From IMG/VR virus record IMGVR_UViG_3300046740_000391, positions 1-64,000 of that record: 64,000 bases of DNA. The stretch is one strand, 5' to 3'. The notes under the pieces were generated by a model. It ran no database searches, had not been told where the DNA came from, and saw only the letters and a list, made by a program, of their open reading frames with translations. The DNA is from a virus. The number at the start of each line of letters is the position of its first letter. Positions within the stretch are counted from its first letter, which is position 1. Shown piece by piece: positions 17,898 through 27,500 of this stretch. The position numbers were made by a program, and so were the translations under genes.

Positions 17898-18127
17898 CTC
17901 TTGAGATCTGTCGGCTCCTCCCGGCGTTCAAACCCCACGAACTGACCGCGCTGCCCAAGCATTATTGGAACGCGCTGGTTGACTACTACTACTTCGTCAA
18001 CACCCCCCGTGAGAGTGAAGACGACTCCGATGGCGCCGTCATCGACTTCGACAAGATGTCGGTCGGTCGACGGGCAACCATGAAGGAGAAATGGGGTCAG
18101 GAAGCTTTCAAGGGCGACCCGACCTGA
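17535..18127 (+). CDS. Tail assembly chaperone, -1 frameshift long form (GT type)
   Basis: Reading the short form to codon AAC at 17871-17873 and slipping back one base at 17873 gives a 197-residue fusion. The added 84 residues have good protein character (ICRLLPAFKPHELTALPKHY.., YYYFVNTPRESEDD.., MKEKWGQEAFKGD) and stop at 18125-18127, 9 bases before the tape measure start. The -1 frame is open only from 17858, and has no start codon of its own near the join, so frameshifting is the natural way to make it. This arrangement is conserved in siphovirus tails. Confidence 0.85.
17867..17873 (+). promoter_or_regulatory. Programmed -1 frameshift slippery site
   Basis: Heptamer G GGA AAC in the zero frame (GGA and AAC are codons). 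It fits X XXY YYZ with both tRNAs able to re-pair at GGG and AAA. It lies inside the only window (17858-17897) in which a -1 shift can join the two chaperone frames. Confidence 0.88.
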
Positions 18128-18136
18128 GGACACCCG

Positions 18137-21100
18137 ATGGCGCAGGAAATCGGCGCAATCGAGATCGGCGTTGGCGTCAATGTCAGCAAGCTCACAGCTG
18201 AGCTGCAGGCTGTTCAGAAGTCCGTCGACAACGCCAAGTTCAAAGAACGTGAGATCACCGTCCGCGTCAAGTTGCAGTCGCCAACTGACGCCGCTATTAA
18301 GCGTGTCCAGGAACGGGTTGTCGCGGCTCTGAACAAGGCGGGCAAGGGGGGTGAGGTCACGCTCACCCCCACGCTCGTCGTGTCCGACATCACGGCCGAC
18401 AAGTTCATCTCGAACCTCCAGCACAAGATCGGCGAGAAGGAAGTCGCCGTTCCGATCGTTGCCGAGATCAACGAGACCGCGATCCGGACCCAGATCCGAG
18501 AAGCCATCGGAACGGTCGACATCGGGCTCACCTGGCACTGGGAGGGCGACGCGCCCCCAGGTGGTGCTGGTCCCGGTGGGCATGGCAGTGGGCCTGGTCC
18601 CACCGGTGGCAACAAGGGTGGCGGTGGTGGTGGTGGGACCGGTGGCGGCAGCGCTCCCCACACGGGCGGAGGCGGCGCTGGTGCGGGTTCCAAGGCTGGT
18701 GCCAAGAGCGCATTCGCGGCATCGACCAGGATCTGGACCGAGGCCGAGAAGAAGGCGTGGCGCGAGGAATATTCCTGGGACGACTACCAGTCAGCCGAGG
18801 CTGCAGGCCTCACGCCTCCGTACACGATCGATGAGTTCAAGGACATCGTCGCCAAGCGCGGCTCAAAGATCCACCAGGCCGCGAGCCAGGGCAGCTCCGC
18901 GCCGCCGCCCGTTAGGCAGACGGCGCCGCGTGGTGCGAAGGGCAGGTTCGTCAAGGCGCCGCCTGTTCAGCAGGCGCCAGCAACCGGCGCTCCGGCTGAG
19001 GCCACCGCCGCCGGATCATTCGCAGGATCTGCCAAGGTTGAGACAGCGGCCACCGGCGGTGTGTTCGGCGCGGCGCGGAAGCTGCCGCTGGCGGACTCGC
19101 AGCGGCCCACACACGCTCCGGTCACTCGGCCGACCTCGGACCCCACGATCGAGCGTGCGGCCTATCGGCTGTTGAACAGCGTGCCCGGCGGTCTGGAGGA
19201 CCTGCTCAAGCTGGGCGGCGTCATCAAGAGCGGCGGCCTCAGCTTCAAGAAGCGGTCGGTCCTGGGCAAGGCGCCCCAGGAGCAGCAGGACCAGATCGTC
19301 AAGCTGTTCCAGCAGTATCAGGCGCGAGAGGGAACGGCTGAGGACACCCCTGATATCGGGCCTCGCCGCACTTCTACGGAGCCTCCGCGCAAGCTCGCGG
19401 ATACGCCGCTGGGGATCTCCAAGGAAGAGCACGACCTCAACAACTTCCTCAAGGCGTTGATGTCGCACAACGTCGCCAGTCGGAAGTCCCAGCGCTATCG
19501 CGAGTCCGGATCGGTCAAGGCCTTCAAGGCTGAGGTCGCCCGCCTGGGCGGCGGCGATTCGGGCTTCCTGGAGAAGGTGCTGGGCCCGGCCACCGGGCTG
19601 AAGCCGAACATCGGGACAAACCCGCACGGCATCCCCACGTTGCTGCCGTCTGGGTATCACCAGGAACACGCAGGCGACCCGGCTTACGGGTTGTATCCGT
19701 CGCTGCGCGATGCCATGACCTATATGGAGGACGGGCAAACCGACGTCGCCCGTACCATCGCGCGCCACCACCTGGCCTCAGCCGCTACGACCGATCCGAA
19801 GCTCTTTGCCCGGCTGCTGTCGATCAAGAGGATGCGCGAGACGGACGTCAAGACCGGCGAAGACATCGCGCCGGATCCTCAAAGCGAGGCGTACGCCTCC
19901 GCGATGCAGGCGATCTTCGGCGAAGCCAACATCGCCGAGGCGCCTCGGCGCGAGCAGCGGGAAAAGATCGAGCGCACGGAGGCCGTCCAGCAGCGCAGCA
20001 CGCGGCTGGAACCTATCGAACATGCGGCCCGCGAGGCCGAGATCAAGGCCAAGGAGAGGAGCGGCGGTCGGACTGGGTCCTCGCGCGGCGATCTCACTGA
20101 GGATCTGGACAAGGAAGGCCAGCGGAGGCTCCGCGCCGAGGAGAAGCGGCTCACACACAGAGTTTCACGGCGCGAACATCTGCAGGGCCTGGTCGGGAGG
20201 ATCGCCAAGAAGCAGGCGCACCCGTTCGGCGAGATCAGCATCATCCCCGCCCAGCGAGACAAGTTCGGGCAACTGCCCCCGTTTTCCAAGCGTGCCGAGG
20301 GGGGACCTCTTCCCTGGGATAAGCACCGACAGATCGAACAACAGATCATCGACTTCGAGAAGTACCGAAAATACAACGACAGTAAGTACGGAAAAGGATT
20401 TACCGATGAGGCAATCCAGAAGCGTCGGGCCCAGCAGGAGCTGCTGAAGAGGGGACGCGCCGAAGGCGGCGAGCTGCGCCACACCGGCCTCCTGGGTCGG
20501 GCGGGCAACTCCGTCACCATGGTCGGTGAGCGTGGGCCGGAGCTGCTGGTGCAGGGACAGAACGGCGATGGTGAGGTCGTCCCGACCCACAAGATGAGTT
20601 CGTTCTGGAACCGAATGAAGCACGCCGCGGGCGGCATTGCCTTCCACGGCCCGGGTGGCCGCTATCAGGCTCAGGGCAGTGCTGCTGGGGCAGCTGTTCA
20701 GGCTGGGCTCGCGTCATCTCTGGCTGGGGCGATCCAGCGCGTCTTCGTGGTCAACTGGCCGCATGGCGGCGGCTTCGGGGCAGGCCAGGGGGCAGCCCAG
20801 GGGGCACCCGCGAGCGCAACAGCGGGCCAGGCGTTCACCGCCGCCCAGGCGGCTTCGCTGGGCCAATCGGCGCGCGCTGGTCTCAATCAGGCCGCAGCTT
20901 CGAAGAAGACCAAGCCCGAGGCGGATGTTCCGCTGACCCCGCTTCAGGCTGCGCAGCAGGCCGCCCGAACCCAGGATCTGGTCACAGCCGAACGCCTGAA
21001 GCAGAAGGGTCTCGCGGCTCAGATCCAGGCGTCCATCAAGGAAGCTCCGACCCGCGGTACGCCAACCAGCGTCGGCGAGATCTCGGCCGTCAGTCTCGGT

Positions 21101-23740
21101 GGCCTGCGAAACGTGATCGGTCGTCGGCGGCTCGCCGATGAGGCGACCCAGCGCTCGTCAGCAGCCCTGAACTTGTACTCCAAGGCCCAGGAGAAGCTGG
21201 GCATCCTGGTCGAGAAGAGCACCAAGGCTCAGGATCCCAAGAAGATCGCCGAGTTCACCCAGCGGATCACCGAGCAGCACGAGGCTGTCGACTTTCTGGA
21301 AAAGCGGTACGAGAAGCTCTCGGGTGAGGCAGCCGAACTCGGTAAGAATGTCATCAGCGGTGCCGACAAGCTGAAGATCTTCGGTGCGAACACACTCGGT
21401 GTGATCACCGGTACGGTCCTATATTCCGCCGCCCTGGGGGCTGCTCAGGCTGGTATCACCGCCATGGGCGCAGCTCTCGGCCCCGTTGTCGAGCGGCTGG
21501 GTGGGTTCCAGAACGTTTCGGCCAAGATCACCGACAGCCTGGCTGATCAGACCCGGGCATCGGGGGGCAATACCAAGGCCACGATCGCGGCAGCCGAAGC
21601 TCAGACCGGTCTCTCTGCGGCCACGGCTGCTCAGATCTCTCCGGCATTGGAGCTGCGAGCCTCGACTGAGGCGGGTAACAAAGCACTCGCCGAGCAGATC
21701 GATCTGATCCATACGGCTCAGGCTGTTCAGAGCCAGAACAAGGGGTTGCCTGGCGGTACGGACAAGGGTCTCTTTGCCACCACTGGTGGTCAATTCGGGA
21801 CCGATTTTGGTGGTGTGGCGTCCACCTCCGAGCTGATCACCAACGAATTGAACACGCTGCCCAATGCGGCGGAGCGAGCAGCTCCGCCTCCGGAACGGGC
21901 CGCCGGATCCGTCACTCTCGGAGGCAAGAGCGGAGTCACGATTCCGAACGCCGGGGCTGTTGGCCATAACCCGGCGCTCGACGACTTCAACAAGGCCCTG
22001 AATAACGGAACCGATCTTCTCGAAGCCTTCAATGCGGACGCGCAGAAGGGCGGCGAGTCCGTTCTGAAGCTGTCCGAGGTCTCTCAGGACCAGGCGAATG
22101 CGTCGGCGGCTATCGCTGCGCAGTCACCGGCGCTTCAGGGATTCGCCAAGACGCTGCGTGAGCGTTCGCTCGCTGTCACGGGTGCGGCGAAGCCAGAGGA
22201 TTTCGCTCGGTTCCTGCAGTCGGTCAACCTGGGTTCCCAGACCCCCTCCGCGCAACTTCTCATCAATCAGGCGAGTTCACGGCAAATCCCGAATGCCGTT
22301 GCCGGGATCAACGCTGAAGAGCAGCAGATCACCCTTCCGACTCAGAGCGCACAGCGGGCGCTGGACTTCCTGTCCAACCGTCCGCTGCCGTTCGGTGCTG
22401 GCATCGTGCCGGTGGGCAAGGGCGTCGAGGGTGAGCCTGCGATCGGGCCCGGTGGACCGAGTTCGATCGGCAAGTTCAAGGGTGTCGATCCGGCTGCTGC
22501 CCAGTCGTTCAACCAGTACAAGGACGTCGCCACCAGCGCCCTGAACGCGGTTATCGCGAAGGCCAAGGAGGGCGAGCAGGCACTTACCGAACTCGGCGTT
22601 CCTCCCGAGCTTGTAACCGAGATGACCAAACTCGGGAAGGAGGCCGCCGGGATCCAGCTGGGGGTGGCTGATCGCCAGGCCAAGCTGGAGGCGTCAGAGT
22701 ACAGCCACGAGCTGTTCATCCTCAATCGGAACCTGGCCGATGCTGAGGCCCTGACCGGCAAGCGTGTCGGTCGGGAGGGCGAGCTGGGTCGCCTGCAGCG
22801 CGAGAACTTCGACCTGGGCAAGAAGCAGCAGGCGCTGCAGTTCGAGTCCCAGGCGCTGTCGCTCGCGTTGAGCCAGAAGCAGATCAACTTCCAGCGGGCG
22901 CTGGCTGGCTTCCAGGCGCCGGGCGAGACCGGCCAGGAGCGAGCCGCGAGGATTGCGGAAGCCAAGGTCGAGGCTGACTACGCCCAGAAGCAGCTGAACA
23001 TCCAGAAGCAGCTGTTCGCGTTGGGCAAGACCGGCTTCAAGGTCAGCGTGCGCCTGTTCGACGTCGAGGCTCAACGCCAGGTTCAGGATCTGAAGTTTGC
23101 GCTCGCGGACCTGGGCGCTCAGCACAAGCTCTCGCTCGACATGAAGTCAGCCGACCAGGCGTTGGCGGCCATCCGCGCTCGCGAGGGCCAGGTGGCCACC
23201 GGCATCAGCAACGCGATCGACAAGTCGAACAAGTTCGCCTCGGCCCGGATCGCCCAGGCGGTCGACATCGCCAATCAGACCGGTGAGGCGTTCAGCACGA
23301 TCCTGACGCAGACCGGCGTGACCTGGACCAAGTTCATCAAGCAGGGCACCACCGCGGCCAATGCCGTCATCAATGCCCTCACACCGCGTCCACAGGGTGA
23401 GCACAGCGCAGGCACAACGCAGTCCGGCAGCCAAAGCAGCGGTATCACCCACAACGGTGCGAACGCGCCGGGCTACTTCGGCACTGTCAGCTCCGCCACG
23501 TCGATGATCGTTGGCGAGGCTGGTACCGAGACCATCGCGGTTCTGCGCAACCCGCGCATCCACTCCCTCCAGAGCCCGACCGGCGGGGGTGGCGGGGGTG
23601 GCGCCACGATCGTGATCGACGTCCACGACAACAACATCTCGGGCGACAAGGACGAGGAGCGCATCGTCGCTCGCATCAGTCGGGCCGTGGAGCAGTCCAT
23701 GAACCGCAAGGGCGCACTGCTCAGTCTGCGGACGGTATAG
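18137..23740 (+). CDS. Tape measure protein
   Basis: 1867 residues, the second of the tail assembly pair and the longest gene, which sets tail length. N-terminal about 130 residues are helix-strand (IEIGVGVNVSKLTAELQAVQ), then a Gly-rich linker (about 135-195), long Ala/Lys/Gln-rich helical stretches, and a hydrophobic segment at about 1084-1120 (GVITGTVLYSAALGAAQAGITAM) as in membrane-penetrating tape measures. The C-terminus has the MIVGEAGTETIAVLRNP block and a GGGGGGGATIVIDVH segment. A similar SVTMVGERGPELLV block occurs earlier at about 795. No lytic domain is obvious. Confidence 0.92.
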   Translation: MAQEIGAIEIGVGVNVSKLTAELQAVQKSVDNAKFKEREITVRVKLQSPTDAAIKRVQERVVAALNKAGKGGEVTLTPTLVVSDITADKFISNLQHKIGEKEVAVPIVAEINETAIRTQIREAIGTVDIGLTWHWEGDAPPGGAGPGGHGSGPGPTGGNKGGGGGGGTGGGSAPHTGGGGAGAGSKAGAKSAFAASTRIWTEAEKKAWREEYSWDDYQSAEAAGLTPPYTIDEFKDIVAKRGSKIHQAASQGSSAPPPVRQTAPRGAKGRFVKAPPVQQAPATGAPAEATAAGSFAGSAKVETAATGGVFGAARKLPLADSQRPTHAPVTRPTSDPTIERAAYRLLNSVPGGLEDLLKLGGVIKSGGLSFKKRSVLGKAPQEQQDQIVKLFQQYQAREGTAEDTPDIGPRRTSTEPPRKLADTPLGISKEEHDLNNFLKALMSHNVASRKSQRYRESGSVKAFKAEVARLGGGDSGFLEKVLGPATGLKPNIGTNPHGIPTLLPSGYHQEHAGDPAYGLYPSLRDAMTYMEDGQTDVARTIARHHLASAATTDPKLFARLLSIKRMRETDVKTGEDIAPDPQSEAYASAMQAIFGEANIAEAPRREQREKIERTEAVQQRSTRLEPIEHAAREAEIKAKERSGGRTGSSRGDLTEDLDKEGQRRLRAEEKRLTHRVSRREHLQGLVGRIAKKQAHPFGEISIIPAQRDKFGQLPPFSKRAEGGPLPWDKHRQIEQQIIDFEKYRKYNDSKYGKGFTDEAIQKRRAQQELLKRGRAEGGELRHTGLLGRAGNSVTMVGERGPELLVQGQNGDGEVVPTHKMSSFWNRMKHAAGGIAFHGPGGRYQAQGSAAGAAVQAGLASSLAGAIQRVFVVNWPHGGGFGAGQGAAQGAPASATAGQAFTAAQAASLGQSARAGLNQAAASKKTKPEADVPLTPLQAAQQAARTQDLVTAERLKQKGLAAQIQASIKEAPTRGTPTSVGEISAVSLGGLRNVIGRRRLADEATQRSSAALNLYSKAQEKLGILVEKSTKAQDPKKIAEFTQRITEQHEAVDFLEKRYEKLSGEAAELGKNVISGADKLKIFGANTLGVITGTVLYSAALGAAQAGITAMGAALGPVVERLGGFQNVSAKITDSLADQTRASGGNTKATIAAAEAQTGLSAATAAQISPALELRASTEAGNKALAEQIDLIHTAQAVQSQNKGLPGGTDKGLFATTGGQFGTDFGGVASTSELITNELNTLPNAAERAAPPPERAAGSVTLGGKSGVTIPNAGAVGHNPALDDFNKALNNGTDLLEAFNADAQKGGESVLKLSEVSQDQANASAAIAAQSPALQGFAKTLRERSLAVTGAAKPEDFARFLQSVNLGSQTPSAQLLINQASSRQIPNAVAGINAEEQQITLPTQSAQRALDFLSNRPLPFGAGIVPVGKGVEGEPAIGPGGPSSIGKFKGVDPAAAQSFNQYKDVATSALNAVIAKAKEGEQALTELGVPPELVTEMTKLGKEAAGIQLGVADRQAKLEASEYSHELFILNRNLADAEALTGKRVGREGELGRLQRENFDLGKKQQALQFESQALSLALSQKQINFQRALAGFQAPGETGQERAARIAEAKVEADYAQKQLNIQKQLFALGKTGFKVSVRLFDVEAQRQVQDLKFALADLGAQHKLSLDMKSADQALAAIRAREGQVATGISNAIDKSNKFASARIAQAVDIANQTGEAFSTILTQTGVTWTKFIKQGTTAANAVINALTPRPQGEHSAGTTQSGSQSSGITHNGANAPGYFGTVSSATSMIVGEAGTETIAVLRNPRIHSLQSPTGGGGGGGATIVIDVHDNNISGDKDEERIVARISRAVEQSMNRKGALLSLRTV

Positions 23741-23748
23741 GAGAGAAC

Positions 23749-24549
23749 ATGGCCTCGGTGACCCATGCGTTCACCAATCCGAAGAGCGACGGCGGGGACG
23801 CCACGATCGTGCGCCCCTCCGATTGGAATGCGGCCCACGTTGTCACCGGGCTGGGCAACTTCACTTCGACCATGTCTCGGTTCGAGGACGAGTGCTTCTT
23901 CGGCGCGACCGCCGATAAGCACGCAGGTCAGGTCACCCAGAACGCCTCGGGTACGAGTGCGGTTACGAGTTCCGGTGGCGGGACTTCGGTCGGCAACCAT
24001 CCGGGCGTCATTCAGTTGAGTAGTGGGACCACGACCACTGGGCGCTGCGCCCTGTTCGGCGGTGAGTTCTACATCGCTGGCGGCGTGGTCACCTTTGAGA
24101 CGGTCGTCGCGCTTCAGCAACTCTCCGACGGAACGAACACGTTCACTGCTCGCGCCGGTCTCATGGACACAGCGAACGGTGATGCGGGCGATGGCGTGTA
24201 CGTTCGGTATACCCACTCCGTCAACAGCGGCAAGTGGCAGGGTGTCACTCGGGCCTCATCCGTGGAGACGGCGATCGATCTTGGAGCGACGGCGACGTCC
24301 ATCTCTGGATCGAGTTACTCCGCCGCCTTCATCCGCCTCGGCTTCGTGATCAACGCGGCGGCGACCTCGGTTCAGTTCTACGTCAACGGCAGCACTGCCG
24401 GGTCTCCGGTGACGACGCACATCCCGAGCAGCGCGCCGTTCCTCTCGATCAACGCGGCGGGTATTGGGAGTAGCGCGGGGACCTCGCCGCTTCGCAACAT
24501 GCTGCTGGACTACTACTCGCTTCAGTTCGACTTCACGTCGTCCCGCTAG
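23749..24549 (+). CDS. Tail-tip associated beta-sandwich protein, 266 aa
   Basis: N-terminus KSDGGDATIVRPSDWNAAHVV is the short motif that begins many phage tail-fibre/tip proteins. The remainder reads as a jelly-roll (FETVVALQQLSDGTNTFTARAGLMD.., FIRLGFVINAAATSVQFYVNGS, LLDYYSLQFDF) like carbohydrate-binding domains. Located between tape measure and hub gene. Probable structural or glycan-binding role, inferred from fold type. Confidence 0.72.
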   Translation: MASVTHAFTNPKSDGGDATIVRPSDWNAAHVVTGLGNFTSTMSRFEDECFFGATADKHAGQVTQNASGTSAVTSSGGGTSVGNHPGVIQLSSGTTTTGRCALFGGEFYIAGGVVTFETVVALQQLSDGTNTFTARAGLMDTANGDAGDGVYVRYTHSVNSGKWQGVTRASSVETAIDLGATATSISGSSYSAAFIRLGFVINAAATSVQFYVNGSTAGSPVTTHIPSSAPFLSINAAGIGSSAGTSPLRNMLLDYYSLQFDFTSSR

Positions 24550-24562
24550 GGGCTGATCGGCC

Positions 24563-27500
24563 ATGACGACGGCCTTCCAGGGCGACGCTTTTCAGGCCAA
24601 CGCCTTCCAGATCGATGCCAACACCGTCAGCGGCTCGTTCACCGCCGACGCCATCTTGCGAGTCCCCGGATCGGGCTCATTCACCGTCAACGCGGTCATC
24701 GCTGGCCCCCCCACCACCCTCTGGTTCCGGCAGGGCCTCACGACGGCTCCTGACCGCTACTGCTCGAATACCAACCGGGCCAACCTCGTCGGGACCAACG
24801 TCTCATGGTTCCCACGCAGTCTGCGGACGACTCGCATCGGTACCGGCGCCGCGACGTCGGCGAGTTCCAGCACGGTGAATGGGCCGACGGCTGGGGTCTT
24901 GGTCGTCGATGGATCATCGGGCAACTCCCTCGAATGGGTCAGCCCGCCCTTGGCGGCCGACGTGACCATTTCGGGGACGATCACCTTCAACCTCTGGGCG
25001 CGCGAGTCCAACGCCAGTGCCAACGTCGCCATCAACGCCCAGATCGAGCGCCTTGATAGCGTAGGCGCCGTTCAGGACTTGGTCGTCAAGACGGCCCAGA
25101 CCGCCGAACTTGTCACGACCAGCCCGCCGACCACGCCTGACAACTTCACCGCCACTCCGACTTCGACCAACTTCAACAAGGGCGACCGGATCAGGATATT
25201 GGTGTTCGGGGGTGACTCCACCTCGAACATGGCGAGCGGTTTCACGTTCAACTTCTTCTTCGACCGTTCGGTGGTTGGGACTAACGGAGAGTCGTTCGTC
25301 ACTTTCACTGAGACGATCACTTTCCAGACGACGGACCCCGCCACGACCACCGTCTACTTGACCGACACGGCATCGACCGTGTCCACGGCATCGGTCGATC
25401 GAGAGGCATGGACGGCGCGTGGGGCTGGCGTCCAGACGGATGTCACCAACACGGCAGCGGGGTGGGTAAGTCCCATTCAGGTTACTGATACTGCCGGTGG
25501 CACGGTGGTTGACTGGTTCACGAAGCCGTTGACCGCGTTCACTCTGTCCAGCGCCGTGCTGCTCAATATCCGGGGCACCATCAACAGCCCCAGCAACGCC
25601 TCGTGGCGGTTTGAGATCGCTCGGGTCGCGAACGACGGCTCCTCGCCTACCGTCTGGGGAGCCAACAGCATCATCAATAGTCCGATCGGGTCGGAGGCCG
25701 CCCAGCAGTTCTATATCTCGGGCGACGATCTCGCGATCACCGCCGGGCAGCGGCTTCGGCTGCGGGCCTACATCGCGCCCAACCAAGACGTGATGGTCAC
25801 CGGCAAAATCCTGACGTTGTTCTACGCGGGCACCTCGGGTGGCGCCTCCGGCGACACCTACTTGATCTTCGGTGAGACGCTGACGGAGAACGCCAATACT
25901 GTCAGTGGCTCATTCACCGCCGACGCGATCCTGCGGGTCCCCGGCGCGGCCTCGTTCACCGCCGACGCGGTTATCGCCGCCGTCACCCCGCCGGTCGTTG
26001 GCACCACCGTCGTCATCCGTCTCGGCGGGGTCGATGTCACCAGCCACGTCATCTTCGCGGACGCGGAGTTCACGCAACAGGCCAATGGACAGCCCGGCTC
26101 GGCTCGGCTGCGCCTCCGTGACCTAGGCCACACGCTCAGCCCAACTGCAGGCCAGACGCTCACGGTGGATGTGAATGGGCTCCGGGTCTGGGGTGGTTGG
26201 GCGCTCCGCGTCTCGCCGGGCTATTTCTTCGCCGTCGACGACACATCGAACCCGGCGCAGACCGAGCGCGTTTGGATCCTGGAGGGCGTCGACTACAACA
26301 TCCTGTTCAGCAAGCGGTTCCTGATCAACCGGCTGAACCCGACCCAGATGCTGCCGATCTACCCGAAGGACACACCTGATTTCCAGGTCGTGCTCGATGT
26401 GGTCCAGCGGTTTCTCGAACTGAACAACGACGGGATCAGCACCAGCGGCGTGACCCACGTAGGCACGCCGAACCTCGATGGCGACTTCAGCGCCGGGAAC
26501 CCGGGTGACTCCTGGGGTACCTCGATGAACCTCATCGCAGGGCCGACGGCGGCGGTGTTCTACATCGACCCGAACAAGGTGTTGCAGTTCGTCGACGTTG
26601 AGACTGCCACGGCGCCGTTCGCACTCAGCGACCACCCGGACCACACGACGAGCTTCGGCTATCGCGACATGGAGATCACCAACGACGGGACGAAGCTCGT
26701 CAACGACATGATGGTCTGGGGCGCGGGGGCCCACTCGACGCCGGACACCAGGTTCGTGCGGGTGCAGGACGCAACCTCGATTGCCACGCATGGTCGCTGG
26801 CAGCAGGGTGAGTTCACCTCGGCGCTGTTTACCACCTCGGGCGTCACGCAGCGAGCTGAGAGCTTCGTTTACGGCACCCCGCAGAGCAAGCGTGGTGGCA
26901 AGGACGACGCGATCCAGATCAGCTGTGTCACCTATCACCCTGGCCTGACCGCGGGCCAGATCATCAACTTCTCGTCCACGGTCTTCGGCTATTCGGACAC
27001 GCTGCCGATCCGACGTCTGGGGATCCGTTTCCCGAACCCGACCAGCGTGGAGTTCCGAGTGTTCCTGTCCTACGACATCGACGCTCCGTGGAGCGACTAC
27101 GAGTTCTGGTTCCCCAGGATCAACTTCCAGCCCCCGACGGGCGGCGGCATCGGCGGCATCGTCTGGCCGCCGATTGTGCTACCGCCTGTGACGGATTGCT
27201 CCGACGACGTCTGCGGGATCACCGACACGTTCACCCGCACGGTCGCCGAGACCATCCATACGGGGTCGTCTGGCGCTACGGTGGCGGACATCGGGACGAG
27301 CGACGCTGGTCGGCACTGGGGTAATCCGACGGGGACATTGTTCGGTCTTGGCGCTCTCCTCGGTAACGGGAACATCGGCGTCAGCGTCAATGGCAGTTCG
27401 CTGCTGGTGCGGGGATGGGCTACCGCGCTCGGTGTGCCGCCGGGGTCGATGTCGATGGTGATCCCCGACACAGGATCGTTCACGCCCCTTGCCGTAGATC

